Assembly: GCF_029873635.1 (NCBI RefSeq)
Contig: NC_080418.1
Location: 9,753,062-9,817,061 of the forward strand
Reading direction: 5' to 3'
Origin: Malania oleifera
Lineage: Eukaryota > Streptophyta > Magnoliopsida > Santalales > Ximeniaceae
Length of the DNA stretch: 64,000 nucleotides
Every line of letters starts with the position of its first letter. Position 1 is the first letter of the stretch. Below the pieces are notes generated by a model. The model did no database searches and was not told where the DNA came from. It saw nothing but the letters and a program-made list of their open reading frames with translations. Made by a program: the position numbers and the translations under genes. This document shows positions 24,001 through 35,354 of the stretch, one piece after another.

Positions 24001-26063
24001 CCAGAGATCATGGGTTGCATCAATTCACTTCATATTATTGTTAGAGGATGAAATAGAGTGAGAGAGAACATGAAGAAAAACAATGGAAGATAGGAAGAGA
24101 GAGAAAAAAGAAAAGAATTTCTAGAAGACTACCCCGGGCCAACAATGGAAACCTTGGGTCACCACTATTTACTTTGTGTTGCCACTAGAGAGTGAAATGG
24201 AGAAAGAAAATGCAGAGAGAAGCCCAGAAAGGTGAAAATAAAGGACGAGAGAAAAAAAGGGGAGGAAAAGGAGGCATGCCTCTCCAAAGTACTCTTGGCT
24301 AGTCCCCAACAATACTGGCCACCCTGGCTCACTTTGAGTTACCATCAAAGACAAAAGTGAGGAGAGAGAAATAGGGGGAGCGAGAAAATAAGATAAGAGG
24401 AGAGAGAAATATAGAGATGGGAGCACCAAGGCTAAAAATATGGCTCCAAATACAATAAAAGAAACCTCAAGGTTGACTGTTAGAGCTAGCCTAGACAAAA
24501 TTTAGTTCTGAAAAGGAGGCAGTGCGTGGCCCTGACTCCCACTAGGGCAGCCTAGGACAGCTTGGTTGTGGTGTGCAAGGCTCAGTTGTGCTCACAGCAG
24601 ATGGTTTTGTATGGCAACAACTTACAAAATCTTAATGTTATGTTCGGTTTGCAAAATTGTATAGGGTGGGGATGGAATAACTATCATAAATGATTATTAT
24701 AGTTTGAGAGAAAACAAGAAAAGAAAAAAAACGATGTAAATTCTGAGGTAAATGACCATGCAAAAGTTGGTTTTTTTTTCCAACCATCATGGAATAGCAT
24801 GAGAAACATTTGTTTAATGAAATTTGTCAAATGTAATTCCTTGCCTATTCCATGCTGGAATAATACTAACTTTTATATGGCCATTTTCTTTAACATAACA
24901 CAGCCTTAATCATCAAAATATTATATTTATTTATAATGACTATTCAATTCCTTTTTATGCCCCTTGTTCTGCTTTCTGAACTTGAATCTAACATAGTTGT
25001 GTATTGAGCAAACTAATAACCTAAAATTACCCTATTGCAAGACCGTGTCTATTGTCAAGCTAGCATGGCAAATGAGCCATTTAACCATGTTTATGGTGGC
25101 ATTAATTGAAGACTTTTTGTGAAACTTTAAACCTTGTAACGATTTTATGTTCCTTTTGCTGCATATTTGATTTGATGTGTATTTTTTAATACTGCATTTA
25201 TTTCCATGGACTAATCTGTGCGCATCCGCTTCCCCCAACCCAAATTCTGGATTTCCAGGTGACGTTCATGGGCAATATGGCGATCTTTTGCGGCTTTTTG
25301 AATATGGGGGGTTTCCCCCTCAAGCCAATTATTTATTCCTAGGGGACTATGTGGACCGGGGCAAGCAAAGCTTGGAGACAATATGCCTTCTACTAGCCTA
25401 CAAAATTAAGTACCCGGAAAATTTCTTTCTTTTAAGAGGAAATCATGAGAGTGCTTCTATTAATCGGATTTATGGATTTTATGATGAGTGTAAACGGAGG
25501 TTCAATGTGAGAATTTGGAAACTCTTTGCTGATTGTTTCAATTGCCTCCCTGTGGCTGCTCTCATAGATGAAAAAATATTGTGCATGCATGGTGGCCTTT
25601 CCCCTGATTTAGCAAATTTGGATCAAATAAGGAACTTACCCCGTCCAGCTGATGTTCCAGACTCTGGTTTGCTCTGTGATTTACTTTGGTCTGATCCTGG
25701 TAGAGATGTCAAAGGTTGGGGCATGAATGATAGGGGCGTCTCATATACCTTTGGTCCTGATAAAGTGTCAGAATTTTTAACAAAGCATGATATGGACCTT
25801 ATTTGTCGTGCCCATCAGGTTATTGATTATTTGCTTCTTGATTCATTCTTTATTACTCATACAACTTACCAGGCGGTTCATTTTTTCAGGTTGTAGAGGA
25901 TGGATATGAATTCTTTGCCAACAGACAACTTGTTACGATATTCTCTGCACCTAACTATTGTGGTGAATTTGATAATGCTGGTGCAATGATGAGTGTGGAT
26001 GAAAGCTTAATGTGTTCTTTCCAAATTTTAAAGCCAGCAGATAAAAAATCAAAATTTATGTGA
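11865..26063 (+). CDS. TOPP: Serine/threonine protein phosphatase PP1 catalytic subunit (three exons)
   Basis: The coding sequence is the join of 11865-12072, 25259-25818 and 25890-26063, 313 codons plus stop. It encodes a metal-dependent phosphatase that removes phosphate from Ser/Thr and is directed to substrates by regulatory subunits. All PPP-family signatures are present: GDVHG (70-74), GDYVDRG (98-104), RGNHE (129-133), the HGG of the CMHGGLSP motif (from 178) and [13 protein letters not shown] near 275. Metal ligands Asp71, His73, Asp99, Asn131, His180 and His255 and catalytic His132 are in place. The C-terminal tail is short, as in plant TOPPs. The start codon has A at -3 and G at +4 and gives the normal N-terminus. 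Exon frames join exactly (208+560+174). Which TOPP paralogue this is cannot be decided here. Confidence 0.96.
12384..13026 (-). repeat. 3' LTR of intronic copia element
   Basis: 643 bp, TGTTGGG to CCCAACA. On the element strand it is the 3' LTR, preceded by the polypurine tract at about 13027-13038. Open frames in it recur in the partner LTR only because the LTRs are copies of each other. Confidence 0.93.
13044..16932 (-). pseudogene. Copia gag-pol polyprotein, disrupted
   Basis: Reading leftwards, gag begins near 16932 and is hit by in-frame TAG and TGA codons within its first 50 codons. The frame 16707-15115 holds the rest of gag, a CCHC knuckle ([14 protein letters not shown]), the protease DSGASFH motif, the integrase zinc region (HKQLGH...CVHC) and integrase core with SDNGG and the PQQNGIAER segment. 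Pieces at 15058-14822 and 14804-13962 cover the integrase tail and RT, with YKARLVVKG and the YVDD catalytic box. Then 13832-13605 and 13250-13044 hold the RT/RNase H connection ([13 protein letters not shown]) and RNase H end. The protein is broken at several points and is not functional as it stands. Confidence 0.9.
17099..17460 (-). repeat. Duplicated primer-binding leader of the copia element
   Basis: A 159-bp leader (17099-17257) is repeated at 17302-17460 with a period of 203 bp. Between the copies lies a 43-bp fragment (17258-17300) matching the U5-terminal end of the LTR. The element therefore has LTR, leader, LTR end, leader. The inner copy keeps the better primer site (TGGTATCAGAGCCC on the minus strand, near 17241-17255). 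The outer one, next to the true LTR, has mutated to TGGTATCAAAACCC. A third, weaker match (CCCAACA then TAGTATCAAAGCC) lies near 16990-17009. Confidence 0.85.
17461..18101 (-). repeat. 5' LTR of intronic copia element
   Basis: 641 bp, homologous along its length to 12384-13026. On the element strand it is the 5' LTR and would have driven transcription leftwards, antisense to PP1. Confidence 0.93.
19460..19727. mobile_element. Tourist-like MITE in PP1 intron
   Basis: A 268-bp element starts GGTTATGTTTGG and ends CTAAACATAACC, terminal inverted repeats with one mismatch. TAA lies on both sides (19457-19459 and 19728-19730). A 3-bp TAA/TTA target duplication, small size and no coding capacity fit a PIF/Harbinger-derived MITE. 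Confidence 0.8.
20861..20896 (+). other. G-quadruplex-like G run
   Basis: Three GGGGG tracts separated by single T, followed by GG and GGGG tracts within 36 bases, on the sense strand of intron 1. This satisfies the usual four-tract quadruplex pattern and would also appear in the pre-mRNA. Confidence 0.65.
21470..21860. repeat. Degenerate minisatellite, about 71-bp period
   Basis: The unit contains CCCAAATCCACTTCAGAGCAG followed by CTTGNTGGGG and a GGTAGGTNANNAAGGAGGTA-like tail. CCACTTC-type segments recur at about 21522, 21593, 21665 and 21735, spaced 70-72 bp, giving four to five diverged copies. No reading frame persists through it. Confidence 0.7.
23980..24440. repeat. Imperfect GA-rich repeats, about 150-bp spacing
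   Basis: Three related segments are visible. Each has a TTTGNGTTNCCA- or TATTGTTAGAG-like core followed by a GAGAG-rich stretch, beginning near 24029, 24172 and 24330. They are strongly diverged, and the repeat may be an old tandem amplification within intron 1. Confidence 0.4.
24632..24908. mobile_element. Diverged MITE, probably same family as 19460-19727
   Basis: The ends carry inverted GTTATGTT and AACATAAC motifs, flanked by TTAA on both sides. The interior has ATTCCTTGCCTATTCCATG, like the ATTCCTTATCTATTCC of the first MITE. The terminal repeats are weaker, so this copy appears older. Confidence 0.5.
25259..25818 (+). CDS. TOPP: PP1 exon 2
   Basis: Exon 2 encodes the rest of Gly70 through Gln256, the bulk of the catalytic core, including five of the six metal ligands plus His255. 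The acceptor is TTTCCAG before GTGACG. The donor follows CATCAG at 25819. The reading frame continues open through the whole 71-bp second intron, so ORF callers run past the true exon end. Confidence 0.96.
25819..25889 (+). other. PP1 intron 2 (71 bp)
   Basis: This is a short GT-AG, phase-0 intron. The acceptor is TTTTTTCAG after a pyrimidine run. The frame from exon 2 stays open across it but ends at TAG (25894-25896) just inside exon 3. Retention would make a truncated protein lacking the last 57 residues, including the substrate-groove loop. Confidence 0.9.
25890..26063 (+). CDS. TOPP: PP1 exon 3
   Basis: Exon 3 encodes residues 257-313, starting VVEDGYEFF and containing the [13 protein letters not shown] loop of the active-site rim. 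It ends in a short Lys-rich tail and TGA at 26061-26063. Confidence 0.96.
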   Translation, partial: VVEDGYEFFANRQLVTIFSAPNYCGEFDNAGAMMSVDESLMCSFQILKPADKKSKFM

Positions 26064-29000
26064 ACACCAGGATATTAAGATGCAGTTTTGACTTCTCTAG
26101 GATTTCTAAGGTCAGTTTCATGCCATAATACCCTTTGTTCCATTATTTAGTTATATCTATATATTGTCATGGTGGTTTTTGTTTTCTTTCTAGCTTTTCT
26201 AGTGCTTTTGACTGATTGAAGTGTTTCCCTTTATGTATTAAATACTGACGCAAGCATCATTTTTGTTATTTTGTTTAAAAAATGCTGGTACTTGTTTCTT
26301 ATGAATAGCACTGTTCATGGGTAAGGTGAGGTTGATCTTGAACCTAAAACTCCCATTTATCCCAACCTATTGGTTATTTACAAATGCCTAACCTACCTTG
26401 TGAGCGTGAGCTTTGACTTGATCGTAAGTTTGTGTTCAAGTCACGAAAAAAGTATCCCCAATTGTGGAGATAAGATTGCATGCTGCATGCCATCCTCAAA
26501 CCCTCAATATAGTGTGTAGTCCTCTACACTGGGTGCAAATTTTTTTTCTGACTGACCATATCTGGCAAACTTCGTAAAGCTGATGGGGTTGAGTTAAAAT
26601 TAAGCTGTTGACCAAATATTGGATGGGCAGCTGGCCAGGTTGGCCAGAGACCAATTCAGCTAACAAAAAGAACAAATAGCAATCAGGATCATCATGTTGC
26701 TGTTAATTTCCCAGCTAGTAGGGAAACTTTTCACTTGGCAACCTGAGCGAGATTTCTTTTAGATAAATAGTTCATGATAATCAAAACTTGCCTTATCATC
26801 TGCTTGCTTAGAAAACTGGGGAAAGGCAAACAAATTGGGATCACGGTGATATTGTTTTGGTTTTTCAAAAGTGAACAGCTCTGAGGAAAGGCAGTCAACT
26901 TTTTGCTTGTCAAAACATAAAAATCTTCCTGTGGGAAACTGCGCAAAATTCTATTTTAAAACACAGTACAATTGGGCTCAAAACCAGCAAGGTAGTGAAG
27001 GGTTTGGTTGCCCAGCTGGGACTTGTATTTTCCAGAATGTTTTCATGTATAGAATTAGCTCAAATGGAAAATAAAAAATCTCATACTTCAGCATATTACT
27101 ATGTAAAACTTTCTTCAAGTTCTAATGGTTTGCAAATGACAGAAACCCTATCTTTTGCGATTTTTAAGGCCCAAGTTTAGAGAAAATCAATCTAAGCTTT
27201 CCAGTTTCCCTTTAACTTTTGAAATCCAGGTTTCTGAGGACTTTATGGTTGCTGGGAGAATTGAGGACGCAACTTAGTGAGGGAGAATGGTGGTAGGGAG
27301 TGTGTCTGCAAGATAAGTTTTCTTTAATGTTAGTTGGGTCGATTATTTGACTGCATTTCCACCTCAATCTGCTAATTGACTCAGCAATTTATATATTCCA
27401 AATTTACCTCCTATCTTCTAAATTATTGTGTAAGTCAACATGAGTAGGTTTGACTTAATGCTGTTTTGTGGGTAGTAAGTATCCTTACTTGAACATCTGT
27501 GAGAATTTTGTGACAATGTGACTTTGGGGTTACTACTACTGTTACTAGCAATGACATACTCTTGTGCCATTTAATTTGTGTGTGGCGTAAGTGTTATTAC
27601 ACTGTTTTGCATATCCAACTTATTTCATGCCATTGTTTTGCATCCTTGTTTGTACAGCTGATTGGGGAAAGATCTTCCCTTATTTTTCTTTGGAAAGGAT
27701 CAAGGAGAAGTTTAGTATCATTTGGTTGGTTGGTTCAATGGATTAACGTGAAGAACTTTTAAGCATCACTTGGATTAAGGTGCATTCTTTTCGAAGGGTG
27801 AGAATGGTCTTGGTATTGAATCAGACACTGTTTTATAAGGCCACCTAAGTAAATGACTTAGGGCTTTTTTTTACTTTATAGATCTCCTATTTGTAGAAAT
27901 ATTTCTTTCTTCATTTTCTATTTTTAGCCATTTGTTCTGATAACATTTTATATTGGCCGTTATAAAATTGATTACCGCTTCTATGTCTATTATTTATGGA
28001 AGATTCTCTGGATCATCTCTTCCTTTAAAGCATTTGGTCCCTCTTCGGCTTGGTTTTCTTCTAGAAACATCTTCCCTGGTATTATCCAGGCTGAGGCTGA
28101 AACTTTTCATATGCCATAGTCTGAAGCTTGCACACAGGGAGAGGGGAAGGGACAGTATCAATTGAAATGTTTATCCTGTGCGGCATTGGAATCTTTGGAC
28201 TTGAAAAGAACTCTATTAATTTTGGAATACCAAGTTTGTACTGGTTTTTGTTGAAATCCACGCAAATTCAAATAAATGTTCTTGAGGACCCAAACCTGGC
28301 ATTAAGGCTTTTCAACTGGCTTATGGTTGCCAACCTCCAATTATAGCGGGAAGTTGGTTTCTAGAATGCCTTCAGAATTTCTTCTAATGTTTTAATCTAG
28401 TTCTATGTTCTTGTTCTTAATTGTGCATATTTCCTTGGTCATCATCACTGTTACATACAGTTGACCTCCATCCCTCTCTCTATATCTGCTGCAGCTAGCC
28501 CGATGACATGTGGAATGAAAATGAAGATGCTCGTTTCTGAGATTTGTCGAACTCGAGTAGAGGAATACTTGTACCCTTCCATTATTTGTCCATTTTGTTT
28601 GTTTGCTTGTTTGGAAGTATTGGGTTACACGGGAGTTTTGGGACTGACTTTGGAGGCAACTGTGTTACTTATTTTGTTTTCCTCAAAGAAATTTTATCAC
28701 GGAAATAGTAGTGTCTGTGTAATAACATTTGGTTCTGTAAATGACCATGAACCCTGTAGAATATGAACGCACTGATTCATTTCTCCTGTACCTTCATAGC
28801 CATTTGATTGTATGTGAAACTTGCACTGGCTACTGGTTTTAGAGTCATGCCATATAACACCCTTGTCATTAAGCACTTTCCCCCATTTGTAGTTCAACTG
28901 GACTCTATTTGAGTTCAGGCTGTTTAAGTTTTGAGCTTCGCAAAAGCTTGATCAAGCTTGTACTAAGGTCATTTGCCTCGAAATTTGTTTTTGAGTTGAA

Positions 29001-29861
29001 ATTTTATTTGAAGGTAACAATTTTTTTGTTCACTTCAAATCTATAGTCCGAAATATAGTGAAGTTTTTTGTGAAATAATTTCATTGATTTAGAAAATAAA
29101 TTCGATAAGATCTTGGTTTTTGATGGGTAAAGGCTGTTATTTTGACGTGTTGGTTGAGGGTGTCCAAAAAGCTTAGGATACCATCGTGTAAAAAATATAT
29201 GTAGTAATTTTTTTAGAAGTGATCATTAGCAAACATAGAGTTTTTAATATTCACAAACTATTAATAATGCAATAGTATTTAATGACAATTTGTACGACTT
29301 TGAATGACCATTGAGTAAAATGAGCAAATTTAGCATTTGCATAAGGTGCATGACAACTCCTATTATAAATTTAGTGCCCGTTTTGCTGTCTTTCCAATGA
29401 TTTGAGTTTTGCTTCCCATGAAGACCTTTGCACCATTTTTTTGCATTATGATTCATTCTTTCTCCTTGACCAAGTACATATAAGTGAAGGGGGAAAATGC
29501 AAATAAATGAGATACAGGGAGATGAAAAAAATTAGAGAAGAATGATTTGGGTAAGAGGAAAGGGCAATAAAGCAGGAATGCACTTTTATCTAAAATTGAA
29601 GACCTCTCAAATAGTAGGGCAAAAGTTTTATGCTTTGAAGAGTAGTATAATTATTATTTATATTGTATAAACAATAGCACATATATTTTATACATTTTTA
29701 ATATTATTTCATTAACCAAAAGTCGGTTCACTAGTCTATAGTCATTAGTCGATTAGAATGAAAGTGGTTGCTTTACTTTTGTTGCCTTTGTTGTTAGGGT
29801 TTGTTGCAGTTGCTGTCAATGGTCACACTACACCGGAGAGTCATTTTATCAATATACCCAC
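26064..29861 (+). other. PP1 3' region and intergenic DNA
   Basis: No second protein gene is supported. The 3' untranslated region starts at 26064. A donor-like AAG|GTCAGT near 26110 and acceptor-like TGTACAG (27657) and CTGCAG (28494) sites suggest the untranslated region could be spliced, with candidate non-coding exons at about 27658-27779 and 28495-28790. The second of these is less AT-rich than its surroundings. I cannot place the polyadenylation site with confidence. Sequence from about 28900 to 29861 shows no features. Confidence 0.4.
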
Positions 29862-30344
29862 TGTTATAAAATAATATAGGAATAAATAAATGTGGATAAT
29901 CAGAAAGTAATGAAGACAAGCAAAATAAAAAAATAAATAATAAATAAAAGTGAGACTGAATTTACGTGGTTTGGTTTATACCTACTTCCTAGGCAGATAG
30001 GATTTGAAATTTACTATTTTAAGAGGAATTACAAAATATATCTAACTTTTATACAAATATCTCACCTTCTTATCTTACAAAATATCTCACTTTCTATTTT
30101 CTCTCCTACTTATTTCTTCTCTATTTTCTGCACGCTCAATATTCTGCACTTTGTATTTTTGCACTCTGCACTCTTCGTTTTTCCTCTCCTTATCTCAATC
30201 AAGTGATTCCCCTTATATAGCCATGAGAGGAGTAAGTGGGTTTGTCTGATAATAATAATGATTCACATGCATGGGAAACATGAGGGAGATGGGGCAGGTA
30301 TGTTGAAGACATGAATAGTGACATCCACCATTCATTTCACAACA
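29862..30344 (-). repeat. 3' LTR of copia element 29862-40084
   Basis: 483 bp, TGTTATAAAATAATATAGG to TTTCACAACA. It is uninterrupted, unlike its partner, and contains the TTTACGTGGTTTGG motif usual in plant copia LTRs. Confidence 0.9.
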
Positions 30345-33300
30345 CTCCCCCTTGGATGTCACCCATATATTAACTTATCTAACTAAAATCTTTAAGATGT
30401 TTCATTTCAATAAGATGAACCAGTTTCTTGAATGTTGTAGTTGACAAAGCCTTGATGAATAAATTTGCTAAATTATCACTTGATTGGATCTATTGTACAT
30501 CTATATCACCATTCTTTTAGAGTTCATGTGTATAGAAAAATTTTGGAGAGATATGTTTTGTCCTGTCACCCTTTATGTATAATTCTCTCAATTGAGCTAT
30601 ACATGCGGCGTTGTCTTCATACAAAACTGTTGGATTATCCTTGATTGACTGAAGGCTACAATTTTCTTAGATATGAGAAATCATTGATCTAAGCCAAACG
30701 CATTCTCTACTAGCTTCATGAATAGCTAGTATTTCAGAATGATGGGAGGATGTTGTTGTAATCGTCTACTTCACTAATTTCCAAGATATAGTAGTCTTTC
30801 CATAAAGAATTACATATCTAGTTTGAGATTTAGCATTATGAGGATCGGATAGATATCCAGCATCTGCATATCCTACTAGTTGAGATTTGGAATTAAACGA
30901 GTAAAATAGACCCAAATCAGATGTACCTCTCAAATAATGTAGAATGTATTTAATTCCATTCTAATGTCGCCGAGTAGGAGCAGTGCTATCTTGCTAGTAG
31001 ATTCATAACAAATGCAATGTCAGGTCTACTACAATTTATCAGATACATCAAAGAACCGATAGCACTTAAATATGGTACTTCAGGACCAAGTAATTCCTCC
31101 TCCTCATCACGAGGTTGAAATGGATCTTTATTAACATCAAGTGATCGCACCATCATTGGAGATCACAGAGGATGAACTTTATCCTTATAGAATTGTTTTA
31201 ATACCTTTTTAGTATATTTAGATTGATGAACAAAAATTCCGCTATTTAAATGTTCAATCTGTAGGTCAAGACAATATTTTGTCTTTCCTAGATCTTTCAT
31301 ATCAAATTTTGCCATTAAATAATTAGCTGCTTTAGCGAGCTCTTCAGGAGTCCCAACTAAATTCAAATCATCAACATAAATAGCAATTATAGCAAATCCA
31401 GATTTTGATCTTTTAATAAAAATGCGTGGACAAATTGGATTGTTTATGAATCTTTCTTTCACTAGGTACTCACTTAATCGATTGTACCACATGCACCCAG
31501 ATTGCTTTAATCCATATAAGGAACGTTGAAGTTTGACTGAATATAAATTACTAGGTTTTGCTTCAGGCAACTCAAAACCTTCGGGGATTTGTATATAAAT
31601 TTCACTATCAAATGATCCATATAGGTATGTTGTTACTACGTTCATAAGGCGTATGCTCAGTTGTTCAACGACTGCTAGCCCAATTAGGAATCTAAAAATG
31701 ATTCCATCCATTACAGGAGAATATGTCTCCTCATAATCAATTCCGGGTTTTTGCGAGAAACTTGTGCCACAAGCCTTGCTTTATATCGAGTAATTTCATT
31801 ATTTTCATTTTGCTTGCACACAAATACCCATTTGTATCCAACGGTTTGGACATCTTTTGGTGTCCGGACTACAGGTCCAAAAACTTTTCTTTTTAAAAGA
31901 GAGTTTATTTCTGATGTGATAGCCTCTTTCCATTTTAGCCAGTCACTTCTATATCGACATTCATCCATAGATTTTGGTTCAGGATCCTCATTACTTCTGA
32001 TAATGTCAGTAGCTACTGCATATATGTATTATTGACAACAACTTTATTTCTATCCCAAATTTCTCCTGTGTAATGTATTGGGATCTCATTATTATTTCCA
32101 ACTACCTGTCCCTTTTCAAGAGATGTCTCTTTAGGAGTTTTCTCTTCAGGAGATTCCTCTTTAGGAGGAGATTTCTCTTCAGGAGATTCTATAATAGGGA
32201 CTTCATTTTCAGGAGAAATGGGTTTGTGAATCTCGATTGGATTACTTACCTTTGTAACCTCTTCTAGAGCGTTTACAAATTTCAATTTTATCATTCTCGG
32301 AGTCTTATCTTTTGCACCAATAGGCCTTCCACGTTTAACTTGCAGCTTAGATTTATTAGTTGGCTGTTGTCCTTTAGGGACATCAATACATGTTGGAGTA
32401 TTTGCAGCAGGTATATGGGATTTTAGTATTGCCTTGGTATCTGCAAAAGAATCAGGTAACTGATTTGCAATCCCTTGCAAATGTATAATCTTTTGAACTT
32501 CAAGTTTACATTGATTTGTACGAGAATCTAAATGAGATAAACTCATGGCATTCCATGTGATTTCATGTTGTGTTTCAAGCACTAATTTTGCTATCCCTAA
32601 TGTAGGGAATACCATTTCATCAAAATGACAATCTTAAAACCGTGCTTTAAACAAATCACCTGTTAAAGGTTCAAAATATCTAATAATAGAAGGAGAATCA
32701 AAATCAACATAGATACCAAGTTTACGTTGAGGACCCATTTTAGTTTTTTGAGGAAGGGCAATAGGAACATATACTGTACAACCAAAAGTTCTTAAATAAG
32801 AAATATCATGTTATTGCCTAGAGACTAATTGTATGAGTGAAAGATTATTGTAAGCAGTTGGTCTTATATGAACTAAACATGCATCATGAAGAATAGCATG
32901 TTCCCAAATAGATATAGGCAATTTGGTTCTCATAATCATATGCCTAGCAATAAGTTGAAGTCTCTTAATAAAAGATTCAGCTAAACCATTTTGTGTATGG
33001 GTATGAGCAACAGGATGTTCAACATTTATTCCAAGTAACATGCAATAGTTATCAAAAGTTTGGAATGTAAACTCATCAAAATTATCCATATGAATCGATT
33101 TAACTGGATAATTGGGAAAATGGGCTCATAATCTAATTAGTTGAGAAAGAAGTCTAGCAAAAGCAACATTTCGAGTAGAAAGCAGAGAAACTTGTGACTA
33201 TCTAGTAGATGCATCAATTAGAACCATAAAGTATCTAAATGGTCCAGATTGTGGATGTATTGGTCCACATATATCACCCTGAATTCTTTGTAAGAAACTG

Positions 33301-35015
33301 GGTGACTCAAAATTTACTTTCGAAACAGTTTGACAATTAATTTCCCTTGAGAGGAGACAGTACACATGAAATCTCTAAACAAAAGAATTTTCTCGTTCTT
33401 TAGTGTATGACCATATGAGTTTTCAATGATTTTTCGCATCATTACATCTCTAGGATGTCCAAGACGATCATGCCAAAGTGTAAATAACTTTGGGTCATTG
33501 CACTTCTGGTGCAAGACATTATATGATTCAACTGCTTTAATCTTTGTATAATATAGTCCAAAAGATAAGGTTGACAACTTTTCTAAAATTTGTTTTTTCC
33601 CATAAATAATGGAAGTAATGTAAATAAATTCTTTATTGCCTTTATTTGTGGTTTCAATATGATACCCATTGAGTTTTAAATCTTTAAAATTTAACAGATT
33701 TCTTCTAGATCTGTTAGAGTATAAAGCTTCATTGATTTGTAATAAAGTACCATTGGGTAACTTTATATTAGTTCTTCCGGAGCCTTCAATCAAATTTGTA
33801 GACTCAGATATTGTATTAATATTTGTTGATGATATTTTCAAATAATGGAAATATTTTCTATCCTGGAGAATTGTGTGTGTTGTAGCACTGTCAGCTAAAC
33901 AAACTTCTTTCATAGGCATCTTAGGTTCGTTCAAAGCTTTAAGATAATTTTTACTACAACAAATATTTTAAAAACTCATTACTATAATAATAGCAACAAT
34001 TTATCAAAATACAATATTACTTACTATTTATATGCCCTAAAATATTACATCATTATTTTCATTTGGATTTACAAGGAAATCAACAACATCAAGATACACA
34101 GAGTTGGACTGTTCAGTATCAAGGTCCATTGGAACAATATTATCGACAAAATTTGTTTTAATTTCTTTACTCTTTTCCTTTTCTTTTATGGAAGCTTGGT
34201 ATAAATCTACCAAATTTGTTTCAATTTCTTTACTCTTTTTCTTTTCTTTCATAGTGTTTGGGTCGCTGATTCTGATCATTTGCCCTCTTTTGGGGGTCAT
34301 CCTTCTTCTAGGGATCATCCCTCTTTTGGGGGTTTGTTACCTCACGTCGATGCTAGTAATTATTTTGACCACGACTGCGACCACACCCACGACCATTCCT
34401 ACGGCCTCGCCCTCGACCACGAGATGTGTTTACATTCACTTCAGGGGGAATGAGGTTGAACCAGTTGGACAAGTTTGGTGATTTCTCAGCAAAAGCTCAT
34501 TATTTTGTTCAGCGACAAGAAGATATGATATAAGTTTGGAAAATTTGGTAAATTTCCTTTCCCTATATTGTTGCTACAGGAGTACATTAGTGGGATGGAA
34601 AGTAGTAAAAGTTTTTTCTAACATCTCTTCATCAGTAATATTTTCTCCGCATAACTTTAGTTTCGAGCTAATTTTACTGACAGTTTTAAAATCTTGCAAC
34701 CTTAGGTACAACCATTCATATCGAGTTTTTGGTAAAATCACTGCTTTTTTTATGGTCAAACCTATCTTTTAAATTTCTCCATAGGACGAGTGAGTCTTTA
34801 ACAGTGAGGTATTCTGTTTTTAATTCTTCTTCTAAATGATGTCGAATAAAGATCATGGCTTTAGCGCGATCTTGCTGGGATGCAGTATTTTCATCTAATA
34901 TTGTATTTCCTAAGTTCATTGCATTCAAATGGATTTCTACATCAAGAATCCATGAGAGATAGTTGTTGCCTTTGATATTAAGGGGAACAAACTCAACTTC
35001 GCTTAGACTCGACAT
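30345..35015 (-). pseudogene. Copia gag-pol polyprotein, disrupted
   Basis: Gag starts at 35015 (MSSLSEVEF) and is intact to about 34716, then broken. A Gly/Arg-rich segment (GRRNGRGCGRSRG) lies near 34362-34427. Frame 33934-33314 has the protease motif CLADSATTHTIL and the LWHDRLGHP pre-integrase motif. Frame 33089-32811 has the integrase HTHTQNGLAES segment. Frame 32615-32013 is the variable linker with repeated Glu-Ser-Pro units and GRPIGAKDKTPR. RT spans 31968-31163 with YKARLVAQ and the YVDD box. RNase H remains (VGYADAGYLSD, VLYEDNAACIAQL) lie at about 30960-30400 with in-frame stops. At least five breaks separate the pieces. Confidence 0.88.
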
Positions 35016-35104
35016 TTGAATAAATTAACAATAATAAAGCGATTTAGAAAAGCGAAACATACTAACTGAAATAATATAGAAATAGTAATATAATATTTTT
35101 TTTT

Positions 35105-35345
35105 AGGAGATTAAAAATATACCCTCTTTAAAAAGGTAAATAATTACTATCTTTTCTGGAGATTAAATATATTGTCTCTTCAGGAGACTTATCTCTTCGG
35201 GAGATTAAATATATAGCCTCTTCAGGAGGACTATTTTACCATTTCTTTTGGAGATTGGTAATATATATATAGACAGTATCGAAATAAAACCAGCCATTGA
35301 GGCGGTATTAATAAATAAAAATAAAACCATCCATTAAGGCGGTAT
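35105..35345. repeat. GGAGA and AGGCGGTAT repeats in copia leader
   Basis: The untranslated leader has four or five CTCTTCAGGAGA-type units (35150-35255), including the near-palindrome GTCTCTTCAGGAGAC. Two CCATTGAGGCGGTAT-like units follow (35295-35345). The same CTCTTCAGGAGA string recurs in the coding linker at 32140-32195. Confidence 0.7.
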
Positions 35346-35354
35346 ATATATAAA

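Larger units (their letters stand above)
12073..25258 (+). other. PP1 intron 1, 13,186 bp
   Basis: This phase-1 intron is bounded by GT at 12073 and AG at 25257-25258. Its size comes largely from transposons: an antisense copia element of about 5.7 kb near the 5' end and two MITEs. The rest (18107-19456, 19731-24630) has no protein-coding support. It holds a degenerate minisatellite, a G-rich run, T-rich and GA-rich stretches and imperfect repeats. If the sequence is typical of the locus, the gene must splice across 13 kb with a retroelement inside. Confidence 0.9.

Noticed and set aside
25177-25896. 239-codon ORF taken as a single-exon phosphatase
   Set aside because: Its first 27 codons are intron 1 and its last 26 are intron 2 plus two exon-3 codons. 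The GT-AG model joins precisely to the full 313-residue PP1.
27562-28766. Several 66-101 codon ORFs downstream of PP1
   Set aside because: No domain or homology is recognisable; the region is better read as 3' untranslated or intergenic sequence.
31163-33934. Possible functional copia reverse transcriptase gene
   Set aside because: RT keeps its YVDD box, but the polyprotein is split by several stops and frame changes, so it is annotated as a pseudogene.
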